Of a stretch of 64,000 nt of DNA, positions 36,676 to 45,905 are shown one piece after another; position 1 is the first letter of the stretch, and each line of letters starts with the position of its first letter. The notes beneath the pieces are model-generated. The model saw nothing but the letters and a program-made list of their open reading frames with translations. It searched no databases and had not been told where the DNA came from. The position numbers and the translations under genes are program-made. Origin of the DNA: Flagellimonas zhangzhouensis (GTDB lineage: Bacteria > Bacteroidota > Bacteroidia > Flavobacteriales > Flavobacteriaceae); the NCBI RefSeq assembly GCF_900102925.1, contig NZ_FNKI01000001.1, positions 124,001 through 188,000 on the forward strand, written 5' to 3'.

Positions 36676-38058
36676 ATGAAAACAACCATAAAAAAAATAA
36701 ATAGAGGACTGTTGTTACTAGCAACCATCTTAATTGGAGCTTGTACAGCCGATAGTCTTGAACCTACCCTTTCACAAAATAAAGCTGTAGAAGGTAGTGT
36801 AACCAAGGTAGACAATCTATATAGTATTTTAAAAGGTGCGCACAATTCACTTACAAGTTCAGGCTACTATGGCCGTGATATGATTGCGACCAACGAAGTG
36901 CGCTCCGATAACTGCTTTTCAAATGGTAATTCTGGGAGATTCACTACTCAAGGTGAATATGCATATAACTCTAATACTGGGTTTATTTGGGACAATGCAT
37001 ACTACGTGATTGCAAATGCAAATATTATTATCAATACCGATGTAACTACTTTAGAGGGTGACCAAGCTTATGGTGAGCACTTACAAGGTGCTGCTTTAAT
37101 TCTAAGAGCTCTTGCGCACTATGACTTATTGAGAGTTTATGGTCAGCAACATGCAGGTGGCACCCTTGGAGTTCCAATTGTCACCGAATTTAAAGGAGAG
37201 GACTTGTTCCCATCCAGAAGCTCAGTTGACGAAGTAAAAGCAGCAATCTACAACGATTTGCAAACTGCATTCGATATGATGGATGAAAGCTATGACACAT
37301 CAAAAACAATTGTTTCAAAATATGTGGCAAAAGCTTTGGAAGCACGTGTTGCCATATATTTTGGAGAATGGAATAGGGCTATCTCTGCTTCCGAGTCAGT
37401 AATTAATTCAGGGATGTATTCCATAATTAGTGCGGAATCCTATGTAAGCAGTTGGGCTGGCGATGGAGGTTCGAATGTTCTTTTTGAATTGGCATTCAGT
37501 GGTGCTGACAACCAAGGTTCAAATGCTTTGTCATATATCTATCGGTATCCAGCAGATGAACCAGGAGGATACGGTGACCTACAAGTAGTTAGTACGGTAA
37601 TTGATTTATTTGATTTGGGAGATGTTCGCGCCAATATTTTAGGGTACCAACATGGCGGTACACGTCTAAGAAATATGGGTAAATACCCCGATACAGCAAC
37701 TGGAGCAGACAATATTCCTTTATTTAGGTATGAAGAAGTTATTCTTAATTATGCTGAAGCCTTGTTAGAAACTGGAGGAGATGCACTCACTCAAATCAAT
37801 TTGATTACCAGTAATCGAGGAGCACTGGCTTATGCTGCTGTAAATAAGGAAGACATATTAAATGAAAGGAGAAAAGAACTTATGTTCGAAGGTTTCCGTT
37901 TTGATGATTTGGTGAGAACAGGTCAAGCCATACCCTTCTGGGGTTCTACCGAGAACAGTTTAGGTACAATTTCATACCCAAACAACTTGTTTGCGTACCC
38001 AATTCCAATAAGTGAAATAAATGCAAACTCCAACATGGTACAAAATGCTGGATATTAA
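36676..38058 (+). CDS. SusD/RagB-family surface nutrient-binding lipoprotein
   Basis: A 460-aa partner of the SusC-type transporter that forms the lid of the complex at the cell surface. Signal peptide with lipobox IGAC (Cys about residue 23), then TPR-like helices (NLYSILKGAHNSLTSSGYY, HLQGAALILRALAHYDLLRVYG) and the C-terminal SusD signature NERRKELMFEGFRFDDLVRTG. The end YPIPISEINANSNMVQN is also typical. It is slightly shorter than many SusD proteins. Glycan or peptide specificity is unknown. Confidence 0.93.
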   Translation: MKTTIKKINRGLLLLATILIGACTADSLEPTLSQNKAVEGSVTKVDNLYSILKGAHNSLTSSGYYGRDMIATNEVRSDNCFSNGNSGRFTTQGEYAYNSNTGFIWDNAYYVIANANIIINTDVTTLEGDQAYGEHLQGAALILRALAHYDLLRVYGQQHAGGTLGVPIVTEFKGEDLFPSRSSVDEVKAAIYNDLQTAFDMMDESYDTSKTIVSKYVAKALEARVAIYFGEWNRAISASESVINSGMYSIISAESYVSSWAGDGGSNVLFELAFSGADNQGSNALSYIYRYPADEPGGYGDLQVVSTVIDLFDLGDVRANILGYQHGGTRLRNMGKYPDTATGADNIPLFRYEEVILNYAEALLETGGDALTQINLITSNRGALAYAAVNKEDILNERRKELMFEGFRFDDLVRTGQAIPFWGSTENSLGTISYPNNLFAYPIPISEINANSNMVQNAGY

Positions 38059-38083
38059 AAAATAAGTTTATTATTTCATCACC

Positions 38084-38120
38084 AAAAGGCCGCATTTATT
38101 GAAATGTGGCCTTTCTTTTT
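38084..38120 (+). terminator. Intrinsic terminator after susD
   Basis: The stem AAAAGGCCGCATTT / AAATGTGGCCTTT (one G-T pair) with a four-base loop and a trailing TTTCTTTTT, 26 bases after the susD stop. Confidence 0.8.
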
Positions 38121-38134
38121 AAAGAAAAGTCTAT

Positions 38135-38202
38135 TTCCATAAACCCAAACCACCCATCCGTCAATTGGGAGCATAATTTTAAGGCGTTTGCCATTAAGTT
38201 TG
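38135..38202 (+). promoter_or_regulatory. Promoter with 21-bp-spaced direct repeats before exported unknown gene
   Basis: TTCCATAAACC (38135-38145) and ATCCGTCAATT (38156-38166) start 21 bases apart, followed by a good -7 element TAAGTTTG (38195-38202). Within it, TCCATAAA-N11-CATCCGTCAATTGG is shared, base for base and spacing for spacing, with 32621-32653. The gene starts 26 bases after the -7 element. Confidence 0.65.
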
Positions 38203-38227
38203 ATTATAAACTCAAAAAGCAAATGTT

Positions 38228-38809
38228 ATGTTCCACATCAAAAATATCTTTGCTCGTAAATGCCTATTTGGCATTCTACTGTTAAACACCCTTAATGTTT
38301 TGGCACAGACCGATTCGATTGCAACGGTTCGACTAGATAATTTTATGCTGGAAAATTGTAAACGGACCTATACTGAAATCACCGTTCCTGCAGTTCAAAA
38401 AATTTTAAAACACAAAGCTTATCATATCGAGTTGGAGACACATAATTTATATGGGGATAAAACCCAGCGAACCAATGAATTTATTGTAATAGATACGGAT
38501 TCACTAGTTACCACTTTTGAAACTATAAAAGAAACTACCCAATTACCGAAGCTAACCAGTTATATCAAGGAGGATTTTGTGCTTAACGAGCAATCTGCTC
38601 CAGATTTTGAATCCCTTTTAGATCAAATTTACCCCCTCCCCGATTGGAAACCCGATAAAAGGGAATTCTTCTTTAAAAATGGGAAATGGTACTTTTTGAG
38701 GGATGGTTATTTCCGAACCAAACAAGGTTTTGAAATCAGTATAGACTCCACAGGCAGAATTGTGGACATCTGCTATAAAATGAAATGGGAAGAAACGGAA
38801 AGCCGATAA
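38228..38809 (+). CDS. Exported protein of unknown function, 193 aa
   Basis: The N-terminal 26 residues form a signal peptide (FGILLLNTLNVLAQ). The rest is soluble, mixed alpha/beta, with a late motif REFFFKNGKWYFLRDGYF and no domain I recognise. It is a single gene between two hairpin terminators. Its promoter shares a tandem-repeat module with the AraC-type regulator gene on the other side of susCD, suggesting joint control. The family's function is not known to me. Confidence 0.7.
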   Translation: MFHIKNIFARKCLFGILLLNTLNVLAQTDSIATVRLDNFMLENCKRTYTEITVPAVQKILKHKAYHIELETHNLYGDKTQRTNEFIVIDTDSLVTTFETIKETTQLPKLTSYIKEDFVLNEQSAPDFESLLDQIYPLPDWKPDKREFFFKNGKWYFLRDGYFRTKQGFEISIDSTGRIVDICYKMKWEETESR

Positions 38810-38811
38810 AT

Positions 38812-38843
38812 AAAAACGCCTCCTTAAAAGGAGGCGTTTTTTT
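38812..38843. terminator. Bidirectional intrinsic terminator
   Basis: The stem AAAACGCCTCC / GGAGGCGTTTT with a TTAAAA loop, A-rich on one side and T-rich on the other. It can end both the exported-protein gene and the opposite PPIase gene. Confidence 0.85.
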
Positions 38844-38862
38844 ATACTATTAGATGAAACTA

Positions 38863-40983
38863 CTAATAAAAAGTAGCTCTTTTATCTTCTATTTCCGCTT
38901 TATCTTTTAATGCATTATAAACTGCACCATTCACTCTAGCGGCAGCACTTGTCTGCAAGCTTTGCGCGTATGTACTATAGTTATCTACTTCTGGAGCAGC
39001 AGTCTTGTTTGTCACTTTCACCATAAATACGCCAGTATTTCCTTTGATCAAACCAGAAGTTTGGTCTTGGTCCAATGCAAAAGCGGTCCCTACCACCAAA
39101 GGCTCTCTACCTGAACCTGGAATGGTTGGAGATTTAACCGTTAAAGCTGATGCAGTGCTTACACTTACATTGTTAGACGACGCAATTGCATCCATAGCCT
39201 TGCCTTGGTTGGCTGCTATGATTTGTTCTGCTTTACGCTCTTTTCTAATTTCCGGCAATGCGATGAACGAAGCATCTTCCGGAGTCATTAACCCTTTTTG
39301 GTACTTCTTGGTCAACTGTACCACAGCATAACCGTTGTTCACATTAAAACGTTGGATATCTCCCACACTGGTATCATCATTGAATACCCACTGTACAATG
39401 CTACGTTGTGCTCCAAGCCCAGGAAGGTTTTCTTCCATTTCCTTGATTTTGTTTACAGGACGAACAGTATAGTTACTTTCTCTTGCGATATCTCCAAAAT
39501 CTTCTGCAGCTGCATCCAAGGATGACATTTCAAATTTGGTAGCATCTGTAAACAAAGTATTGATGGTTTCTTCTGATGGCTCAATAGCTCTTGTCAAGGT
39601 TGCCACCTGAAGAATATCTTGTTTGTCATCTACTTTTACAATGTGGTAACCGAATTGTGTTTCAACCAATCCGATAGTTCCCACTGGATTTCCGAAACTA
39701 AAGTCGTTGAACTCATCTGCCATAACCCCTTCTTGGAAATATCCCAAATCTCCACCTCTAGGTGCAGAAGGTCCATCAGAATTGTCTCTGGCCAATGTGG
39801 TAAATTGTACATCTGCTTTTTTAGCTTCTGCCAATAACTCTTTAGCTCGTGTTTCTGCTTCTTCTTTTGTACGGGTCACAGTTGGACTCACACGCTCAGC
39901 ACCAGCCCAAGAAATAAGAATGTGACTAGCCTTTACCGAACCATTGGCTTTTTTGCCCATGATTTTTGATACTTTATAGAAATCACCATCCTTATAAGGA
40001 CCGTAGATATCTCCAATTTCCAAAGTGAACAAGGTGTCCGCCACAACAGAAGGAAGATCTTTTTTGGCCTTGTAAATAGTATCGTATTTCGTATCTGAAT
40101 TTCTATCCAAGAAAGCCGCCATATCGGTAGTATTTCTAAAACCTTTGATGGTGTCATTGGCATCTTTTGCCTCAGAATACTCAACCACATCATCCAAAAG
40201 GGTAGTGATCGACTCTTTTACTGCGTTCTCATCTTCCGCAGATGGTTTTTCTTCAAAGTACACAAAACGAATATCTCGAGCTTTATCTTGCTCAAACAAC
40301 ATTTTGTGATCATCTATATAGGCTTGAATCTCGCTCTTGGAAACTTCGATGGTACTATCTGGAATAGAAGTATAAGGCACACGTACGTATTGAATACCTA
40401 CTTTGTCGTTGGCCAATTTGTAATCCAATTTACCTTCTGTCAATGTAGCGCCAACGCCACCTTTGATCAAGTTGAAGTAAATATTTTCTTTTGCAGCTTG
40501 AATGATGGCTTTTTCATCTTGCAACCATGCATCGTAACGCAATGGGTCATTCGCTTTCCAATCGGCAATAGCACTTAGAAAAACTGCTTCATTGAAAAAT
40601 CCATTCTCATCCATGAAATCAGGAATTTGAGCATACCCTGAAGTTTTTACAAACTCAACAATTTGGTCACTTTCCACTTCAATACCCAAATCTTCGAACT
40701 GTTGGTTCAAAAGAGTTTTACGGATTTCTTGATCGTAGATCATGTTCACCAATTGGGTAGAAGTAACGGTAGGTCCATATCTTCTGGATGCCGTCTCAAC
40801 CTCAGCTCTAAATTCGTCAATGGAAATATCTTCCCCATTTACCTCTGCAACCGAGGAGCCAACTTTTCCACCAGAAAAATTATTGCTGCTGAAAACTCCT
40901 GATATTACAAATGCGAACAACGCCAAACCAATAATAAGAATCAGAACAGTTGTTCGTTTTCTAATATTCTCTAATATTGCCAT
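38863..40983 (-). CDS. PpiD-like membrane-anchored peptidylprolyl isomerase/chaperone
   Basis: A 706-aa periplasmic folding factor. I chose ATG 40983 (MAILENIRKRTTVL), the conserved N-terminus, over an upstream in-frame ATG. One membrane anchor (about 12-32) is followed by a SurA_N-like chaperone domain (VAEVNGEDISIDEFRAEV...), a parvulin rotamase domain (KASHILISW...ARDNSDGPSAPRGGDLGYF...GYHIVKVD, about 345-450) and a second PPIase-like helical region. It would help outer-membrane protein folding. It is in a minus-strand run with a CorC-like gene and lptC. Confidence 0.92.
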   Translation of the reverse strand: MAILENIRKRTTVLILIIGLALFAFVISGVFSSNNFSGGKVGSSVAEVNGEDISIDEFRAEVETASRRYGPTVTSTQLVNMIYDQEIRKTLLNQQFEDLGIEVESDQIVEFVKTSGYAQIPDFMDENGFFNEAVFLSAIADWKANDPLRYDAWLQDEKAIIQAAKENIYFNLIKGGVGATLTEGKLDYKLANDKVGIQYVRVPYTSIPDSTIEVSKSEIQAYIDDHKMLFEQDKARDIRFVYFEEKPSAEDENAVKESITTLLDDVVEYSEAKDANDTIKGFRNTTDMAAFLDRNSDTKYDTIYKAKKDLPSVVADTLFTLEIGDIYGPYKDGDFYKVSKIMGKKANGSVKASHILISWAGAERVSPTVTRTKEEAETRAKELLAEAKKADVQFTTLARDNSDGPSAPRGGDLGYFQEGVMADEFNDFSFGNPVGTIGLVETQFGYHIVKVDDKQDILQVATLTRAIEPSEETINTLFTDATKFEMSSLDAAAEDFGDIARESNYTVRPVNKIKEMEENLPGLGAQRSIVQWVFNDDTSVGDIQRFNVNNGYAVVQLTKKYQKGLMTPEDASFIALPEIRKERKAEQIIAANQGKAMDAIASSNNVSVSTASALTVKSPTIPGSGREPLVVGTAFALDQDQTSGLIKGNTGVFMVKVTNKTAAPEVDNYSTYAQSLQTSAAARVNGAVYNALKDKAEIEDKRATFY

Positions 40984-41067
40984 TTTACTGCTTGTTTTCT
41001 TTAATTTCAGTGGGCGAAAATACCACTTTCTTTTCAAATAGGAAAGCTAAAAAAGGGGTGGAAATTA

Positions 41068-42357
41068 TTAATCTTCAGGATGAACCTGAACACTTACCAA
41101 ATCTATTTTGGTATTTGACACTTCCAATATTTTAAAGGTAAATCCTTCTATTTCTACTTCAGCGTCCTGCTCAGGAATTTCACCTGTTTGATTCACGATC
41201 AAACCACCCAAAGTTTCGTACTCTTCTCCTTCTGGAAGCTCCAATTTATAGTTCTCGTTGATGTAATCCACCTCCATTCGTGCCGAAAACTTGTATTCGT
41301 ATTCGCCAACTTGTTCTTCATGAAGGTCCGTGGAATCATGCTCATCCTCAATTTCACCAAAAAGCTCTTCAATAATATCCTCTACTGTTAAAATCCCTGA
41401 AGTTCCACCGTATTCATCCAAAACTACGGCCATACTCTTCCGTTTTTTGATCAACACATTCAAAATATCTTGGATCAACATGGTTTCGGGAACAAATTCC
41501 ACAGGCAATAGGATGCTTTTTATGGTCTTTGGCTTTTTAAACAATTCGTAGGAGTGCACGTACCCAATAATCTCATCGATACTATCTTTAAATACCAAAA
41601 TTTTGGAGTAGCCTGTTTCGGTAAATAGTTTGACCAGATTTTTAGTGGTCTCCTTAATTTCCACCGCCGTGATTTCGGTTCTTGGCACCATTACCTCTCT
41701 TGCCTTTACAGTTGAAAATTGCAAGGCATTCTGAAATATCTGTATTTCGGAATCGACTTCATCCTCTTCTTCCACGGTTTCCATTTGTTCAGTGATATAG
41801 TCACCCAACTCCAATTTGGTGAAGGAAAGTTGTACCTCATCACCTTCGGTTTTAAAAAATACGCGAAGTACAAAATCGGACACCTTGATGACAAACCAAG
41901 AAACAACAGAAAACAATACATAAAAAATGTATGCTGGGACTGCAAAAACCTTGATCAAGGTATTGGCATAAATCTGAAAAAATACTTTCGGTAAAAACTC
42001 AGCGGTCAATAAAATGACCAGTGTAGAAATCACCGTTTGCGAGAGCAAACTAAAGTCGGTAAGTAGTGTATTTAAGAACTGATAATCGGTGGGCAACAAC
42101 CCTTGGAACCAATTCATCAATACTTCTCCCATAAAAAGTCCGTAAACAACCAAAGCAATATTATTGCCTATAAGCATGGTTGCAATGAATTTTGATGGTT
42201 TGTCGGTAAGTAAGGTAAGTACTTTGGCAAGGTACCCTTCTTGTTTTTTCTCTATTTCGATGTGAATTCTATTCGCAGAGACAAAGGCAATCTCCATTCC
42301 TGAAAAGAATGCCGAAAACAAGAGCGATACAAGTATAATTATGATGGAACTATCCAA
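41068..42357 (-). CDS. CNNM/CorC-family membrane protein (hemolysin-like)
   Basis: A 429-aa protein with an N-terminal CNNM (DUF21) membrane domain of three to four helices (FSAFFSGMEIAFVSANRIHIE, IATMLIGNNIALVVYGLFMG), a CBS pair (about 200-320; VMVPRTEITAVE, DEYGGTSGILTVEDIIEELFGEI) and a C-terminal CorC_HlyC domain. Family members transport or sense Mg/Co; the old name hemolysin is misleading. It follows the lptC operon (6 bases after the 66-aa gene). It might be confused with GldE, but the gliding-gene neighbours are absent. Confidence 0.9.
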   Translation of the reverse strand: MDSSIIIILVSLLFSAFFSGMEIAFVSANRIHIEIEKKQEGYLAKVLTLLTDKPSKFIATMLIGNNIALVVYGLFMGEVLMNWFQGLLPTDYQFLNTLLTDFSLLSQTVISTLVILLTAEFLPKVFFQIYANTLIKVFAVPAYIFYVLFSVVSWFVIKVSDFVLRVFFKTEGDEVQLSFTKLELGDYITEQMETVEEEDEVDSEIQIFQNALQFSTVKAREVMVPRTEITAVEIKETTKNLVKLFTETGYSKILVFKDSIDEIIGYVHSYELFKKPKTIKSILLPVEFVPETMLIQDILNVLIKKRKSMAVVLDEYGGTSGILTVEDIIEELFGEIEDEHDSTDLHEEQVGEYEYKFSARMEVDYINENYKLELPEGEEYETLGGLIVNQTGEIPEQDAEVEIEGFTFKILEVSNTKIDLVSVQVHPED

Positions 42358-42362
42358 TGCAC

Positions 42363-42563
42363 TTATTGATTATCCTTTTGTCGTTGTTCAAAACGTTTCC
42401 TATATCTTCTTCTAAAAGCAAACATGGCGATAGACACCACTGCGAAGAAGATAAAAATGTAGGTTTCCTTTGGATTAACACTCCAAAGGGTGGCCACTTT
42501 ATAAATGGAAATGGCTGCAACGGCCAAATATAGGTATTCGGTATATCGTAAAACTTTGATCAT
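42363..42563 (-). CDS. Small membrane protein of the lptC-corC locus
   Basis: A 66-aa protein with two predicted membrane helices (about 10-27 and 34-50) and a basic C-terminus (RRRYRKRFEQRQK). It overlaps the end of lptC by four bases and precedes the corC-like gene by 5, so it is clearly part of the operon. I know it only as a conserved unknown of flavobacteria. Confidence 0.75.
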   Translation of the reverse strand: MIKVLRYTEYLYLAVAAISIYKVATLWSVNPKETYIFIFFAVVSIAMFAFRRRYRKRFEQRQKDNQ

Positions 42564-43165
42564 TGGTCTTCTTCTTTAATCGTCATTAAACCGTACGTCT
42601 TGTGGGCTTTAAAATAACTGAAGTCCCGATTGAAGTCCATCCCTTCACCATCCATAACGGTTCCGTCCTCGGGATTGGTGTACTTAAATGCTGCTTCGGT
42701 AAAAATCCAGTTGTTCTTTCTATCAACGAACAATTGGTCGGTCTCCAATTTTTTCCCGTCGTGGGTTTCAATCACTACATTACCTTGCAAATCTATTAAA
42801 TTGGTTTGTGAATAAACAATTCCATAGTCTGCAACCACAACACTTTTTTGGTCATTGTCATCATAGAAATCCACACGTAGACCTTCTGGGAAGTTTTTAA
42901 ACTTAAAATATTGATTGTCGTAATCCTCGGACACTGGACTGGACAACACGGCTATGATTCTTGACTCTGCAGAATCTTGCGCCGACATTGCCTCTTTGGT
43001 CTCGGTATAGGTCAAGGTGAAATTATGTGCAACACCTTGTGGAAAAATAGGTTTTACACGCTCCTCTCCAACTCTTTCATATTCGTCACCACAGGACATA
43101 AAAAGGATTGCCACGGTAAAAACCGTGGCAAAACTCTTTAAAATATTTTTAGAAGTCTGTTTCAC
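42560..43165 (-). CDS. lptC: LPS-export protein LptC, lipoprotein form
   Basis: A 201-aa protein with a signal peptide ending in lipobox LFMSC (Cys about residue 25), then an LptC/OstA-like beta-jellyroll (GVAHNFTLTYTETKEAMSAQ, VVVADYGIVYSQTNLIDLQGNVVIETHDGKKLETDQLFVD split here for length, WIFTEAAFKYTNPEDGTVMDGEGMDF). It links the LptBFG extractor to the periplasmic bridge. In E. coli the anchor is a membrane helix; the lipobox here suggests lipid anchoring. It lies 1 base after the TPR gene. Confidence 0.85.
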   Translation of the reverse strand: MKQTSKNILKSFATVFTVAILFMSCGDEYERVGEERVKPIFPQGVAHNFTLTYTETKEAMSAQDSAESRIIAVLSSPVSEDYDNQYFKFKNFPEGLRVDFYDDNDQKSVVVADYGIVYSQTNLIDLQGNVVIETHDGKKLETDQLFVDRKNNWIFTEAAFKYTNPEDGTVMDGEGMDFNRDFSYFKAHKTYGLMTIKEEDQ

Positions 43166-43166
43166 T

Positions 43167-44537
43167 CTACAAACTAGGCACCTTCACGCTACCACCTACC
43201 CAACATGAGAAAGTGATGGTTTGTCCTGCTTTACCAGAGCTAAAGATCATTTCCTTGGATGGAGCTTTAGCATCGTAGCTAGCTGCTGTTTGACCAGCTG
43301 TTCCACTCAAAGCAGGATCTACACGTCCAGCTTTTCTTGCCATTTCTGCAGCTTTCCAGTAGATAGCTCTTTTCTCGAATGGGGTACTACCACAATCGTT
43401 GGCACTACTTGCATAAAGGTTAGCAATCAACAAATAAGCTTTTCCGTTTGCTGGATTGGCATCTACGGCTTTTAAAGCATAGCTTCTTGCCTGAGATTTA
43501 CTGCTTCTTCTTACAGTAGTTGCAATCTTGTATAGGATGTTGGATTTCTTATAAGAATCAGTTTCCAATTCTGCTGCTTTATTGAAATCGGCCAATGCAC
43601 CTTGCATATCGCCAGATTTTTGCTTCAATACACCTCCATACATATATGCTTCAGCAGAAGGATCCAAAGCCAACTGAGCTTCGAACAATTTTCTAAACAT
43701 TGGGTCATCGGTACATTCTTTGGAGAACATTCTACCTACAGCACTCTTTACCCATTTTACATCTCCTTTTCTCTCTTCGAAGTTCTTTTCGTACAAAGGA
43801 ATAAGGTTATCACAATCTGCAAGTGCACCCAATTTAGAATCAACACTAGAAGCAACTTTACCAAATGATTCAGCATTTACAGTTGCTGCTCTTAATTGCT
43901 TTTTCTCCTTTGCAGTTAAAGTTCCCAAAGAATCTTTTGGAAGCAATTTGGTCACAACACCTGTCAATTTTTGATTTTCTTCATCAAGTTTTCCAGTTAC
44001 ATCATCATAGGTGTTGAAAACATCCTGAAGGTCTTTTTTACCTGCACCGTGCAAATCTACCAAGCTTGAGAAGTAAAGGTATAATGCTTTAGGGTTATCA
44101 AAATTGGCTTGATCTTCCTTAAAGCCTTTGTCCAACATATTGAAGATTTCTTCGTCGGAAGCCATTTTTTCATCATACATCAACAAAGCTTTGTCAATTG
44201 CAACATCAGCTTTTGAATAGTTGGATGGGAAATATTTAATGCTATTGTCGTAAAGGGACAATAAATCTTGGACGTAGCCATCTTTATCTGCACCAGAAGA
44301 ACTCTCAACTTTGTGTTTTAGAATTCTTTCTCCGTATGAAAAGTTAGCCTTGTTAATATCTGGGCAACTTTCGTAAACCATCTTCCATGGTTCGTATGCA
44401 GCATCGTAGTTTTTTACCTTTACGTGCTCTGCATAAATGGAAAGATTAGTCATGCACTCTGGGTTTTGTGCCTGGGCATTACTTAATCCCGTCAACATAA
44501 GGATCAATAACATTGTTAAGTAGTGTCTCTTTTTCAT
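43167..44537 (-). CDS. Exported TPR-repeat protein
   Basis: A 456-aa protein. ATG 44537 (MKKRHYLTMLLILMLTGLSNAQAQ) gives a clean signal peptide, and a longer in-frame ATG at 44567 is less likely. The mature part is helical with tetratricopeptide repeats, clearest in AYMYGGVLKQKSGDMQGALADF (about 300-321, named by its span), ILYKIATTVRRSSKSQARSYAL and AYLLIANLYASSANDCG. Two Cys pairs may form disulfides in the periplasm. It lies in the coaX-OMP-TPR-lptC set conserved in the family. Envelope biogenesis is inferred. Confidence 0.85.
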   Translation of the reverse strand: MKKRHYLTMLLILMLTGLSNAQAQNPECMTNLSIYAEHVKVKNYDAAYEPWKMVYESCPDINKANFSYGERILKHKVESSSGADKDGYVQDLLSLYDNSIKYFPSNYSKADVAIDKALLMYDEKMASDEEIFNMLDKGFKEDQANFDNPKALYLYFSSLVDLHGAGKKDLQDVFNTYDDVTGKLDEENQKLTGVVTKLLPKDSLGTLTAKEKKQLRAATVNAESFGKVASSVDSKLGALADCDNLIPLYEKNFEERKGDVKWVKSAVGRMFSKECTDDPMFRKLFEAQLALDPSAEAYMYGGVLKQKSGDMQGALADFNKAAELETDSYKKSNILYKIATTVRRSSKSQARSYALKAVDANPANGKAYLLIANLYASSANDCGSTPFEKRAIYWKAAEMARKAGRVDPALSGTAGQTAASYDAKAPSKEMIFSSGKAGQTITFSCWVGGSVKVPSL

Positions 44538-44639
44538 CTTCTTAATTTTAAAGCGGTTAAAGTACAAATTTTCATTAAAAAATCCTGAAAATGGATTAGT
44601 AATGGGTGGTTATTTATGAATTTATTAAAAAATTTTCGA

Positions 44640-45905
44640 TCAATTAATTTTTGTTTTACGAAACCATCGGTCATTTAACGATAATCCAATATTCACTTTT
44701 AGATAGCTTTCCTCAATAAGGTCAGCATCGGTTGTTCCGCGTCTACCCAATTCAAATCCTAGGTTAAGGTTTGAAAAGTTTCCGCTTAACGGTAAACCCA
44801 ATCCAAAAGTTATGCCAAAGTTGTTTATTTCCTTATTGTTCACCACCATTCCACTTTTATCGTAGCGCAATCCAGCTCGATACGTAACTCTATTAAAGTA
44901 ACCTGATAGAGATCTATAATCAGGAACCCAGTATCCACCAAAGGCATAGGTGCTGGCATCAATATAAGATGCATTCTCCAAACCTAGAAAGCGGTTTTCA
45001 AAATCACTCATTTTTTGAAAACTGTACTCCGCTCCTAAAAACCACTTTTTATTTTCACCAAAACCTAACCCCAAAGTGGTTTCGGTTGGCACCTTTAACT
45101 CGGTATGTTTTAAATTATCGCGATCCAAATTCACATCGATGGTTTCCACATCTTCTCCCGTATTCAAAGAGAAAGAACCAATGGTCTGTGAATTTTCGGA
45201 AACCAAGTTGCCTTGGGTATTGATCACTACCGATGTGTAAAGGGTATATTTATCCTTTATGGTTGGGTTATAATTTATGGCGTAGTTAAAATCATAGCCG
45301 TTCACCCTCGATTCCCTACGATCAAATGTTCCAAATTGAACATCCTCCACAGTTTGTAAACGCTCATAGTCAAGTGTTCCAAAATTAAAATTGACCGTGG
45401 CCCCAAAACTTAGGTTTTTGATAGGCTCAAATCCAATGGATGCGAAAAGTCTGTTCAATCCTCCACTTCCGCTAAAGGCACTTGCCACCTCGGCGCCTTG
45501 ATTTGTTGCAGAGGTTACATTGAGTCCATAGCCAACAGATGAATAAGGCATAATACCAAATCCAGCGCCTACATTTTTAGCCAGTGGAAAACCAATGGCC
45601 AAATAATCCAAATTGGTTACGGAGGTGTTTTGTTCTTCCGTCCAATTTTTTAATTGGTATTCCTTATGGGAAATACCTGCCGTATAAGCGGTGGTCAACA
45701 ACTTGGAATAGGCTGCGGGGTTAGAAAGGTTTACATGTATACTATCGCCATACATGCTTACTCCCCCCATCATTTGGTTGTCTACTGTTCCATTGTCCCT
45801 AGAATCACCAATACCAAAATAGGAATAGGGCGAAATGGTTCCGTTTTGCGCAAACAGTCCATGGGCAGTCACGCAAATAAATGCGATCAAAAGTTTTTTA
45901 ATCAT
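44640..45905 (-). CDS. Outer-membrane beta-barrel protein, FadL-like
   Basis: A 421-aa protein with a signal peptide (to about residue 20, LFAQ) and N-terminal NGTISPYSYFGIGD, followed by alternating amphipathic strands and a C-terminal barrel strand. The motif SNPAAYSKL resembles the FadL/OmpP1 NPA region. It probably is a hydrophobic-compound channel or an assembly-related barrel, but substrate and role are unknown. It starts directly after the coaX stop (TGAATG junction), so the two are coupled. Confidence 0.8.
   Translation of the reverse strand: MIKKLLIAFICVTAHGLFAQNGTISPYSYFGIGDSRDNGTVDNQMMGGVSMYGDSIHVNLSNPAAYSKLLTTAYTAGISHKEYQLKNWTEEQNTSVTNLDYLAIGFPLAKNVGAGFGIMPYSSVGYGLNVTSATNQGAEVASAFSGSGGLNRLFASIGFEPIKNLSFGATVNFNFGTLDYERLQTVEDVQFGTFDRRESRVNGYDFNYAINYNPTIKDKYTLYTSVVINTQGNLVSENSQTIGSFSLNTGEDVETIDVNLDRDNLKHTELKVPTETTLGLGFGENKKWFLGAEYSFQKMSDFENRFLGLENASYIDASTYAFGGYWVPDYRSLSGYFNRVTYRAGLRYDKSGMVVNNKEINNFGITFGLGLPLSGNFSNLNLGFELGRRGTTDADLIEESYLKVNIGLSLNDRWFRKTKIN

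Noticed and set aside
41068..42357. CorC-like protein as gliding protein GldE
   Set aside because: Family fold is shared, but no gliding genes adjoin and the neighbours are LPS-export genes.
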